From Anaeramoeba ignava (taxonomy: Eukaryota; Metamonada; Anaeramoebidae): DNA of 64,000 nt. The stretch covers positions 62,001 to 126,000 of the forward strand of contig JAPDFW010000108.1 of NCBI GenBank assembly GCA_028826165.1, given 5' to 3'. Below, one piece after another: positions 47,694-58,077 of the stretch. A model generated the notes under the pieces. That model worked only from the letters and a program-made list of their open reading frames with translations, was not told where the DNA came from and searched no databases. Both the position numbers and the translations under genes were made by a program. Position 1 is the stretch's first letter, and every line of letters begins with the position of its first letter.

Positions 47694-49433
47694 ATGACTG
47701 AAAAATTTTTAAGAAGTATTGTTAATTCTTTTGAAAAAACAATTGATAGTTTTGGATTTCAAGATGTTAAAAAAGAAGAAAAACCAAAAAATAATCAAAA
47801 AACACCAAGAAAAACACCAATAAAAACACCAATAAAAAAATCAGAAGAAAAACAAGATTCAAAACAAGATTTAAAGCAAGATTCAAAAGAAAAAATAAGT
47901 GAAAAAATAAGTGAAAAAATTACAGAAATCAATGAAAAAATTAAAGAAATTGATAATTCAAGAAAATTATCAGAAAATGATAAAGAAAATGATAAAGAAA
48001 ATGATAAAGAAAATGAAAATGAAAAAGAAAAATGAAAATGATAATTTCAAAAAAGAAAATGATAAATTAAGACAAGTTTGCGTTGAACTCAATAATACTT
48101 TGTTTCAATATCGAGATAAATTCCAAGAAATTGAAAAGAATTTCGAAGAGAAACTTAGTCAATTAAACTCAGAAAAAAAAACACAACAAAATAAAATTGA
48201 ACAGCTTTCAAATGAACTTGAACACAAAAATAGTGAAGTTACTATGTATTTGAATCAGTTAAAAGACATGAAATCACAAAACGAAAAAGTACAATCTAAA
48301 TTGCAAAATATGATGCATCAAAACACTAAATTAAAAGACCAAATTAATGACCAAAATACCCATATTGATGTTTTAATTAGAGAAAAAGAATTAATTCAAA
48401 AGGAAAATCTGGAAAACAAACAAAATATCAAGCGATTGGAAGAAAATGAATTACAACAACAAAAAACAAAGGAATTTGAAATTGAAATGAAGACAATTTT
48501 GCAGGAAAAAGAAAAAAACGAGAATTTCTTCAATCAGGAAATTTCGTTATTGAGAGCACAATTAGAACAAGAAAGAGAAAAATACGAAAATCTATCGATA
48601 TCAATCCCAAATACAACACAACCATTAGTAGAACAAATTGAGGAACTTAAAGAAAAATTATCAACCTTTAAATCGCAAAATAAAGAACTCAAGAAATTTA
48701 ATTCTCAAAAACAAGTTGATTATGAAGACAAAACAAACTCGATGAAAATCAAAATACAGAATTTAAAGCAATCTCAGTCTGAGTTTGCAAGCAAAATGGA
48801 AAAAAACAAGATTAAGAAATTGCAGTTAAAAAATGAAGTCAAAAATCTGCAAGAAAAAATTTCCGTTTTAAATCAGGAAATTCAAAATTTATCACTTAAA
48901 AGCCAAGGAAATGAATCGCTTGAAAATAAATACAATCAAGAAGTTAGTAAGTCCCAAAAGTTAGAAAAAGATTTATTTGAAATGGCCCAAAAAAAGTCTG
49001 ATTTAGAGAAACAAGTGGAAGAATTCAAAGAAAAAATATCATTTATCAAATCCAAAAAAAATAAACACAAAAAAACAATTAAAATTATCCCAACAAAAAT
49101 TGACCAAGAAACCCAAGACAGAATTCTTCCAACAAAATTTGGCTCAATCAGAAGAAATTCAATATTTGAGAAAACACATATCTTCATTAAATGAAGAACG
49201 ACAAGGTCTAACAAATAATTTGGAACATTTCCGAAAAGTTAATCAAGATTTAATTCAAAAAATTGAAAATTTTCAAAAAACTACAAATGTTTCAGAAATT
49301 ATTAACAAAATATGAAATGACAAAAAAACAACTTTTTGAAAAAGAACAACAACTAGAAGAACTCAAACAAGATTTCCAAGATTTTAAATCTTTTTATCAA
49401 GAGCAAGTTCTTGAGTTTGTGGAGAAAAAATAA
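47694..49433 (+). CDS. TMF-like golgin coiled-coil protein with three apparent frameshifts
   Basis: A continuous coiled coil is spread over four frame segments: ~47694-48025, ~48030-49060, ~49080-49275 and ~49276-49433. The C-terminal block KYEMTKKQLFEKEQQLEELK followed by DFQDFKSFYQEQVLEF matches the TATA-element-modulatory-factor C-terminal domain that binds Rab6 at the Golgi. The preceding EEIQYLRKHISSLNEERQGL also fits. The N-terminus starts MTEKFLRSIVNSFEKTIDSF and is followed by Lys/Glu repeats. The switches fall in A-rich tracts: the GAAAATGATAAA repeat, A8/A7 runs at 49054-49075 and A6 at 49275-49280. All move to the +1 frame, as if one base were extra each time. Either homopolymer errors in the assembly or a decaying gene. 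Confidence 0.6.
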
Positions 49434-49569
49434 ACAGAAAAAAAATTTTTTTTTCTTTTTGGGAAAATTCTTTTTTAAAAAAAATTTGATATCAGCAAAA
49501 AAAAAAATGAAATTAAAATTGAGAATGTAATCAAATGATGGATTAAAATAAATTAAAATTAAATCAAAA

Positions 49570-50824
49570 TTAAATTAAAATTAAATTGGAAAAAGGAGGT
49601 TTTGGAAGTGAAAAAGGAGTTTCTTTTGCCAGTTCAAGACCATCAGGAAGTTTTGGAAGATCTTCAATAGGAACAACATTTTGGAGAAAGACAGTAGTAT
49701 TAGTTCTTTCATAAGTTTCTTTCAAACGAGAAATATCTTTGACCTCCTCAGCTATTCTGTTTTGGATTTTTGAAGCGAAATTAATTGCTGTTGATTTTGG
49801 AATAGTTTTTAAATAATTAGTTGCTTTTTCAAGATAACCAAGAGCTATTCCAAGTTTATCTTTTGTAGCAAAATGTTGAGCAAGAAATTTGCAAGCCATT
49901 GAATAGAAAATAAGCTTTGATGCTGGTAAATATGATTGGAAAGCAAGTGAGAATGAATTCCATTCAGTATCTTTTTCTTTGAAAGTTTTTTCTGCTTGTT
50001 CAATTAAGTTTTGAGATCCAATGCATAATTTTGCTAAAATCATAGGTTTTGTGTCTGAAAGTTCTCCTTTTTTCATTGCAATATAATTTGCAAATGATCG
50101 TGATAATAAATTCATCCCTTTGGCATATAACGGTACAAATTCTGGTGGATGAACTTGTGGTGGATCTCCATTTGATTCTATTTCTTCTGCCATTTTGGAA
50201 AAGATTCCTGCTGATTTTTGGAAATATTTTATGGCTATTTTAAATTATTGAATTTTTAAATATTAAATTTTTAAATATTGAATTTTTAAATAATAAATTT
50301 TTAATTTTATATCAACAATCATTTGCAACACGATCTTTTTCTAATTCTTCTGCTTTTTCAAAAACAGAAATTCCATAATTAAGATAAAGAATAGCAATCA
50401 AATTCAAAACCATAGAAATATCAAGACTAAAAATTAAAATCCATTTTGAAAATTAAAATCCATTTTGAAAATTAAAATAGATAAAATACCTTAAACCTTT
50501 TGAACATTTTTCAGAATCTGTAACAATAGGAAAATAATTTGTGGATTGAGTTGAAGAACTTTTCCAATACAATTTCAACAAAGTTTTAAGTTGAATTTTT
50601 TCTAAATTATTTACTGAGTTTCTTAAACCTAAAATTAAAGAAAGATAATTTTGAGTTTGTTCAATTGCAGAAGGAATTGTCATTTCAGATAATTTTTGTA
50701 ATTCAGTTCTTTTTTGTGTAATTTGAATTAAGATTTGTTTATTTTGTTTATTTTGTTTATTGAATTTAAACAAAGTTTCAAAACTAAATTTTTTAGGTTT
50801 TGGAAGTGGAAATCGAAAGAACAT
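49570..50824 (-). CDS. BROX-like BRO1-domain protein
   Basis: Three exons: 50490-50824, 50317-50426 and 49570-50234, giving 369 residues (human BROX 411). A basic start is followed by BRO1 features: LDISMVLNLIAILYLNYGIS, SIKYFQKSAGIFSKMAEEI and ILAKLCIGSQNLIEQAEKTF. The ending FLQNVVPIEDLPKLPDGLEL followed by FSLPKPPF mirrors the BROX C-terminal segment. BRO1 domains bind ESCRT-III CHMP4/Snf7, so a role in membrane remodelling is likely. BROX carries a CaaX box, but this protein ends NLILI without one, so prenylation is not expected. Convergent with the TMF-like gene. Confidence 0.8.
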
Positions 50825-50942
50825 TTTGAAATAAAAAATAAAAAATTAAAAAATGAAAAATGAAAAATTATTTTTTTCTTTTTATAATTTTTTAATAAAA
50901 AAAAAAAGCAAAAAAAAATATAATAATAATAAATAATTTTTG
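50825..50942. promoter_or_regulatory. Divergent spacer, BROX-like / thioesterase
   Basis: 118 bp with AAAAAATGAAAAATGAAAAA facing the BROX-like gene at about 50848-50868. On the thioesterase side I see only poly-A and an ATAATAATAATAAATAA tract, without the TTCATTT motif. Confidence 0.4.
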
Positions 50943-51437
50943 ATGTCAATTCAATCAAAAAAAAAATTACAAAATTCTTTAATTCCAAAACAAATATTAT
51001 TTCGAACATTTGCTTCAAAACTTAAACCATCTGAAGAAGCAAAAAGAGTACTTAAAATTGGAGGAAAAGGAGTTAAAACAACATTTGTCTCAAAAGATTT
51101 AACAACAAATAGAACAGGAAAAGAAAATGATGATGTTTTATCAACACCTTCAATGATTTTATTGATGGAATTAGCTTCAGTTGAAGCAATTGATCCTTTT
51201 CTTGATAAATCTTTTGCTACTGTCGGTTTTCATGTTAATGTCAAGCATCTTGCTAGAACTAATAAAGGTGCCACTGTCACTACTGAATCTATTATTGAAA
51301 AAATTGATGGTTCTAAAATTACTCTTGATGTTAAAGCTTTTGAAATTGATGGGAATAAAAAAAAATTAATTGGTGATGGAAAACATAGAAGAGCTGTTAT
51401 TAAATTTGATGATGATAATGATAAAAAGAAGAATTAA
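50943..51437 (+). CDS. FlK-type hotdog thioesterase, possible organelle targeting
   Basis: A single-exon 164-residue protein. The hotdog core VLSTPSMILLMELASVEAI, then ATVGFHVNVKHLARTNKGATV, matches fluoroacetyl-CoA-thioesterase-like proteins. The three active-site residues of that family can be assigned: Thr in STPSM, Glu in MELAS and His in VKHLA. The usual substrates of relatives are small acyl-CoAs; the substrate here is unknown. The first ~28 residues are basic and acid-free (QSKKKLQNSLIPKQILFRTF), as in a mitochondrial or hydrogenosomal presequence. Bacterial-like family with no introns, so ancient transfer is possible. Confidence 0.75.
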   Translation: MSIQSKKKLQNSLIPKQILFRTFASKLKPSEEAKRVLKIGGKGVKTTFVSKDLTTNRTGKENDDVLSTPSMILLMELASVEAIDPFLDKSFATVGFHVNVKHLARTNKGATVTTESIIEKIDGSKITLDVKAFEIDGNKKKLIGDGKHRRAVIKFDDDNDKKKN

Positions 51438-52870
51438 CATTTCAATTTCAAATTTAAATTATAATTCAAATGAAAATGAATATGAAAATGAAAATGAAAA
51501 TTAAAATGAAAATGAAAATGAAAATGAAAAACAAATTAAAATGAATATGAAAATGGAAATTCTAATTCTAATTCTAATTCTAATTTTAATTCTAATTTTA
51601 ATTCTAATTTTAATTCTAATTTAATTCTAATTCTAATTCTAATTCTAATTATAATTCTAATTTTAATTCTAATTCTAATTCTAATTCTAATTTTAATTTT
51701 AGTTTAATTTTAATTTTAATTTTAATTTTAATTCTAATTCTAATTTAATTTTAATTTTAATTTTAATTTTAATTCTAATTCTAATTTTAATTTTAATTTT
51801 AATTTTAATTTTGATTTTAATTTTAATTATAATTTTAATTTTTAATAATTTTAATTTTAATTCTAATTCTAATTCTAATTCTAATTCTAATTCTAATTTT
51901 TAATTTTAATTCTAATTTTAATTTTAATTCTAATTTTAATTTTTAATTTTAATTTTAATTTTAATTTTAATTTTTAATTTTAATTTTTAATTTTTAATTT
52001 TAATTTTAATTTTAATTCTAATTTTAATTCTAATTCTAATTATAATTCTAAATTTAATTCTAATTCTAATTCTAATTATAATTTTAATTTTAATTATAAT
52101 TTTAATTTTAATTTAATTTTAATTCTAATTCTAATTATAATTTTAATTTTAATTTAATTTTAATTTTAATTTTAATTTAATTTTAATTTTAATTTTAATT
52201 ATAATTATAATTCTAATTTTGATTCTAATTTTTGATTCTAATTATAATTTTAATTTTAATTCTAATTTTAATTCTAATTATAATTCTAATTTTGATTTTA
52301 ATTTTAATTCTAATTCTAATTCTAATTCTAATTTTAATTCTAATTTTAATTTTAATTTTAATTTTAATTATAATTATAATTTTAATTTTAATTTTAATTA
52401 TAATTTTAATTATAATTTTAATTTTAATTTTAATTTTAAATTCTAATTTTAAAATTAATCGATCAAAAGGAATAAAAGTCGAATTAAATAAAAAATAAAT
52501 AAATTGAAATTAATTTTAATCGATCAAAATAAAAGCAAAAATTTCCAATTTAAAATGAGTTTAAAAAAAATTTTTTTTTTCTTTTTTAAAAAAATAAAAG
52601 TTTTTATAATAATTATTATTAATTTTATATTAATTTTATATTAATTTTTTTAATTAAAAAAAAAAATAAAAAGATCCAAAAAAAAAAACAAAAAAAAATT
52701 CATTTTTTTTCTTTCAATTTCATTTGTTTACACTTTATATTTTTTTTTTTATTCAATTTTATTTTAAAAAAAAATTTTTTTTTAAATTTCAAAAACAAAA
52801 ACAAAAACAAAAACAAAAACAAAAACAAAAACAAAAACAAATTAAAAAACAAAAACAAAAACAAAAAAAA
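51438..52870. repeat. Intergenic AATTCTAATTTTAATT array
   Basis: From about 51550 to 52445 the spacer before Pumilio is AATTCTAATT and AATTTTAATT units. It begins with an AATGAAAATGAA stretch at 51470-51560 and ends with poly-A/T and ACAAAAACAAAA (52790-52870) just before the ATG. No gene is seen; Asn/Phe/Ser-string ORFs are shadows. Confidence 0.85.
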
Positions 52871-55800
52871 ATGAATCAAAACAATTTAAATCAAACAGAA
52901 AACAGTCCTTCAAAACAAAATTCAATTGAAAAAAATAAACCACTTGAACAAATATTCTTGAATTTTTCTCAACTCAATCTTTCTAGAACAAGATCAGCTC
53001 CTCCTACTTTAGTTAAAGAAATGGTAACATTTGATCCTTTTCTTTAAACTTTTTTTTTGATTTAAAAAAAAATGAAACAAATTCAGATCGTTTTAGATCA
53101 AAATTCAAAATTCAAAATCAAAATCTAAATTAAACTTAAAATTAATATTCAAAATCAAAATTAAAATTAAAATTAGAATTTAAATTAAACTTAAAATTAA
53201 AATTAAAATCAATATCAAAATTAAAATTAAAATTCAAAATTCAAAATCAAAATTAAAATTAAAATTAAAATTAAAATTAAAATTAAAATTAAAATTCAAA
53301 ATTAGAATTATATTCAAAATTAAAATCAAAATCAAAATCAAAATTAAAATTAAAATTAAAATCTAAATTAATATTCAAAATTAAAATCAAAATCAAAATC
53401 TAAATTAAAATTAATATTAAACTTAAAATTAAAATTAAACTTAAAATTAAAAATTAAATTTAGAATTAAAATCAAATTAAAATTAAAATTAAAATTAAAA
53501 TTAAAATTAAAATTAAAATTAAAAATTAAAATTAAACTTAAAATTAAAATAAAATCAAAATTAAAATTAAAATTAAAATTAAAATTAAAATTAGAATTTA
53601 AATTAAACTTAAAATTAATATTAAAATTAAAATTCAAATTAAAATTAAAATCAAAATTAAAATTAAAATTAGAATTTAAATTAAACTTAAAATTAAAATT
53701 AATATTAAAATTAAAATTCAAATTAAAATTAAAATTAGAATTAAAATTTAAATTAAAATTAAAATTAAAATTAAAAATTAATATTAATATTAAAATTAAA
53801 ATTAAAATTAAAATTTAAATTAAAATTAAAATCAAAATCAAAATTAAAATTAAAATTTAAATTTTAAAATTAAAATCTAAATTAAAATTAAAAATTAAAA
53901 TTAAAATTAAAATAAAAATTAAAATTAAAATTAAAATTAAAAATTAAAATTAATATTAAATTTAGGCGAAAACGCAATTAACACCACAAGAACCAGAAGA
54001 TTTTCGTTTTAAACCAGAATATCATGAAGAATATAAAAAAACTTTATATCAAAATCCAAGATATCCTCCTCCACTTTTTGCATTTCCTATGAGAAAATTT
54101 GAAGGTAAACTTTCTTTCAAAATCTAAATCTAAATTTAAATCTAAATCTAAATCTAAAAATATTTTAATTTTAGAAAATAATCCAAATCAACCAAAAGAC
54201 TTAAAATTTGATTTGAACTTTCAAAGTAAAATACGACAAGAAATAACACCATTAAAGTTTCCTTTATTTTCAAATTTAAGCAAAAATACAAGTAATCAAG
54301 AACAAGATAAAAATCCTCAAATTGATAACTTAAATCAATTACAAATAAAACCGAATGCAAATGCAAAAGAAACATCATTTGAAAAAAATGATGAAATAAA
54401 ACCAAAAGAAACAAACAAAGAACAAACAGAATCACCAACAAACATTTCATTTTCACATTTCCCATCAAATCCAATTCAAAATCCAATCCAAAATCCAATC
54501 CAAAATCCAATCCAAAATCCAATTCAAAATCCAATTCAAAATTTAAATCAAAATACAATTCAAAATCCAATCCAAAATACAATTCAAAATCCAATCCAAA
54601 ATACAATCCAAAATACAATTCAAAATCCAATTCAAAATCCAATTCAAAATCAAATCCAAAATCAAATCCAAAATCCAATTCAAAATTCAATTCAAAATCA
54701 AATCCAAAATCAAATCCAAAATCAAATCCAAAATCAAATCCAAAATTCAAATCTAAATCAGAATAAAAATCTAAACAAGATTAAAGAATCACTCTCTTCA
54801 CCTAAAAAAACAGAAAATTCAATGTTAAATATTCAACCAAACCAATTTTCATATAATCCAACATCACCATTGAAACAATATCCACCAAGAAACCAAAAAA
54901 TGTTTTCATTATTTGATAATTTTGAACAAGAAAATACATTCAATTTCAATCAACTTCGACCAAAAGTCTCATTAACACCAGAACCGAAATCAACAACATT
55001 TTTCCCAACTCAATCAGGGATATTATCACAAGAAGATTCCTCAAAAATACCACGTAGTCAAACAATGAGTCCTTTACTTCAAAGAACATCTAGTAATCCA
55101 AATAATAATTTTTATAATTTGGATTCATCATTATTAGCACCAAGAACACCATCACCACAAATTATGAACCGATATACTGAATTTCAACCACAAATGGAAA
55201 CACCATCTTATTCCTATGATTCTTATTATAATCAACCAGGTAAATAAATATATATTTATAAAAAATATATATAAAAAAATAATTTGATATTTTTATAGAT
55301 TATTCGCACACTAATAATCCTAATTATGAATATCAAAACCCAATGAACCAAAATCCATATCAACCATACTTCTTTTCGCAACAACAACAACAACCTCTTC
55401 AACAACCACAAGCATATCATTATTCACCTGATCCTTCATATTGGGAACAAAATCAATATTATGATGCCAATTATCAATATTCAATATCAAAGCAAAGTTA
55501 TCCATCACAATTTCCTCATTCCAGAACAGAAAGAGGTGTGAATCCAAGATCAAAGACTTTTAAAAACGGATTAAATCATCACCGATCTGGATTGCGTCCA
55601 AATTCTGTTACAGCAATTTTAGAAGATATTTCCTATAACAAAAATACACAAGGTTATGAACTAAAAGATATTTTTGGGCATTTATATCAATTTAGTATTG
55701 ATCAACATGGCTCAAGGTTTATACAACAAAAATTAGAAACTGCGAACGAAGAGGATATGCAAAAAATTTTTGAAGAAATTCGAGACAATTTCTTTAACTT

Positions 55801-56886
55801 GATTGAAGATATTTTTGGGAATTATGTTGTGCAAAAATTTTTCAATCATGGTATTTTAATTGAAAATAATATTTAGAAAAATATTGACAAAAGATTATTT
55901 ATAAAAATAAAAAGGAACTAAACAACAAATCAATGAGTTAGTTGAACTACTTAAAGGGCATGTAAATCAATTTGCAGTTCATATTTATGGATGCAGAGTA
56001 ATTCAAAAAGTAATTGAAGTAACATCAATTGAACAACAGGAATTTATCATTTCCGAACTTAAACAAAACATCAAAAAATGTGTTTATGATCAAAACGGAA
56101 ATCATGTGATTCAAAAATGTATTGAGTTGATTCCTCAAAAACACATCCAATTTATAATTGATACTTTTTATGACCAAACAATACAATTATCAACACATTC
56201 ATATGGATGTCGAGTAATTCAAAGGATCTTAAAGCACTGCACAGGAACTGAAGTTGTAAATTGATTTAAAATTGAAATTGAAAATGAAAAATTTCTTTTA
56301 AATAATAATTTCGATTTCTTTTTTTTAGGATCGAATTATTGAAAAAGTTCTTAGTTCTTCTATGGATCTTGTTTTTGATCAATTTGGAAATTATGTTATT
56401 CAACATATTCTTGAAAATGGAACAAATGAACAAAAAAATTCTATTATTCAAAAAGTTTTTGGAAGAGTACTTGAAATGTCTCAACACAAATATGCTTCAA
56501 ATGCTATTGAAAAATGTATTGAATTTGGAACTCCTCAACAAACAAAGCAATTATTAAATGAGATTCTTGATAATGGAGGGTAAAATTTATTTAATAATCT
56601 ATTTAATAATTTATTTAATAATCTATTTAAAAATTTATTTAATAATTTATTTAATAATTTATTTAATAATTTATTTAATAATTTATTTAAAAATTTTAGA
56701 GAATATCTTAGAGTTATGATGATTGACCAATATGCAAATTATGTTGTTCAGAAATTTTTGGAAAGATTAAAAGGAAAAGACCAAAAAAAACTTCTTAATG
56801 TTTTAAAACAAAACATGAGATCCTTAGAAAGCAATTCATTTGGAAAATTTGTTATTGCAAAAATGACTAATTTAGGATTAATTTAA
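52871..56886 (+). CDS. PUM: Pumilio (PUF) RNA-binding protein with canonical eight-repeat code
   Basis: Seven exons: 52871-53023, 53966-54104, 54175-55239, 55299-55850, 55915-56255, 56329-56579 and 56700-56886, giving 895 residues. A long Asn/Gln/Pro-rich N-terminus (tandem NPIQ units at 54470-54740, poly-Gln near 55380) precedes eight PUF repeats. Their base-reading triads are SR..Q, NY..Q, CR..Q, NH..Q, CR..Q, NY..Q, SN..E and NY..Q, exactly the human PUM1 set. The predicted target is UGUAUAUA (UGUANAUA class). PUF proteins repress or localise mRNAs through 3'UTR sites, usually in the cytoplasm with deadenylases. Intron 1 (53024-53965) is a repeat array. Confidence 0.93.
53024..53965. repeat. 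Pumilio intron 1 array (AAAATTAAAATT)
   Basis: A 942-bp intron of AAAATTAAAATT with TTCAAAATC, TTAAACTT and TTAGAATTT variants. It separates the first exon from the rest of the protein. Confidence 0.85.
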
Positions 56887-57149
56887 TTCATTTAAGGAAT
56901 ATTATTGTTATATTTTGTTTTGTTTTTTTTTTTTTTAGTTATATGTTCAGTGAAATTTGGATAATTAATTATTAATTATTAATTATTGATTTGATATAAA
57001 AAAAAAATTTAAGAAGAAAAAATTTTTTGGAATTGATAAAACAAGTATAAAATTATAATTAAGAATAAGAACAAAAATAAAATGTTTTCCAAAAATAAAA
57101 GAAAGAATTTGTTTTGATTTTTATTAAAAATTAAAATTAAAAATTAAAA

Positions 57150-57993
57150 TTAAATTGCTTTAAATTTAAGTATTTCTTGAAAAGATGTTTCTAAATTTTT
57201 TGTAAATTGATCTAATTGTTTAACAGATAAATCAAGTTTTGAAACACTTTCACTCATTAAATCAATTTGTTCAAAATAAATTTGTAAATCAGTTTCTAAT
57301 TATAAAAATATAAAAATATAAAAATATAAATTATAAAATTATAAATTATAAAAATATAAATTATAAAAATATAAAGTTTTTGATACTTTTTTCTTCTAAT
57401 GTTTTTAAAAATGTAGAAAGTTTTTCTGTTTTTTCTTTAATTGATTCATATTTTTCTACAGTATTCAAATTAATTTTTGAAATGAAATCAAAATCATTTG
57501 AAAAAACTAAAATAAAATAAATAAAATAAAATGAATAAAATTATTTGAATAAATAAAATTAGAATAAATTACTTTGTTTTTCATTTTGAGAATATTCTTG
57601 AAGAGTTGAAAACATTTGATTGACTTGAGATTTTAATTTTTGTTCTTGTTTTTCAGTTTCTTTTAAATTTTTATTTTCTTCATTTTCTTTATTTTCAATA
57701 TCTTTTGTTTCTTTATCTTCAATATCTTTTGTTTCTTTATTTTCAATGTCTTTTGTTTCTTTATCTTCAATATCTTTTGTTTCTTTATTTTCAATGTCTT
57801 TTGTTTCTTTATCTTTAATGTCTTTTGTTTCTTTATTTTCAATGTCTTTTATTTCTTTATCTTTAATATCTTTTGTTTCTTTATCTTCAATATCTTTTGT
57901 TTCTTTATCTTCAATGTCTTTTGTTTCTTTATCTTCAATGTCTTTTGTTTCTTTATCTTCAATATCTTTTGTTTCTGTTTGTTGTTGAGACAT
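57150..57993 (-). CDS. BLOC1S2: BLOC1S2-like subunit with octapeptide-repeat N-terminus
   Basis: Three exons: 57573-57993, 57387-57506 and 57150-57295, giving 228 residues. The coiled-coil C-terminal half (NTVEKYESIKEKTEKLSTFL, then LQIYFEQIDLMSESVSKLDL with VKQLDQFTKNLE) matches BLOC1S2, including the LQPYLDQI...LDAYSKKLE segment of that family. BLOC1S2 is shared by BLOC-1 and BORC, which control endosomal sorting and lysosome positioning. Unusually, residues ~5-105 are about 12 copies of ETKDIEDK and its variants. This acidic/basic repeat is not part of known homologs and may be length-variable. It shares an 84-bp spacer with the DENND1-like gene. Confidence 0.72.
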
Positions 57994-58077
57994 TTAGAAA
58001 AAAAAATGAAAAAAAATGAAAAAAATGAAAATCATTTTTTTTTCTTTTTTCTTTAGAAAAATTAAAAATAAATTTAA
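57994..58077. promoter_or_regulatory. Bidirectional promoter spacer, BLOC1S2 / DENND1-like
   Basis: 84 bp containing AAAAAATGAAAAAAAATGAA then AAAAAATGAAAA facing BLOC1S2, and AATCATTTTTTTTTCTTTTT facing the DENN gene. Confidence 0.45.

Noticed and set aside
47694-49433. Programmed +1 frameshifting at TGA stops in the TMF-like gene
   Set aside because: The old frames do end at AAATGA or ATATGA, but the coiled-coil pattern of the new frame already begins upstream of at least two of these stops, in A-rich runs. Simple base insertions explain the data better.
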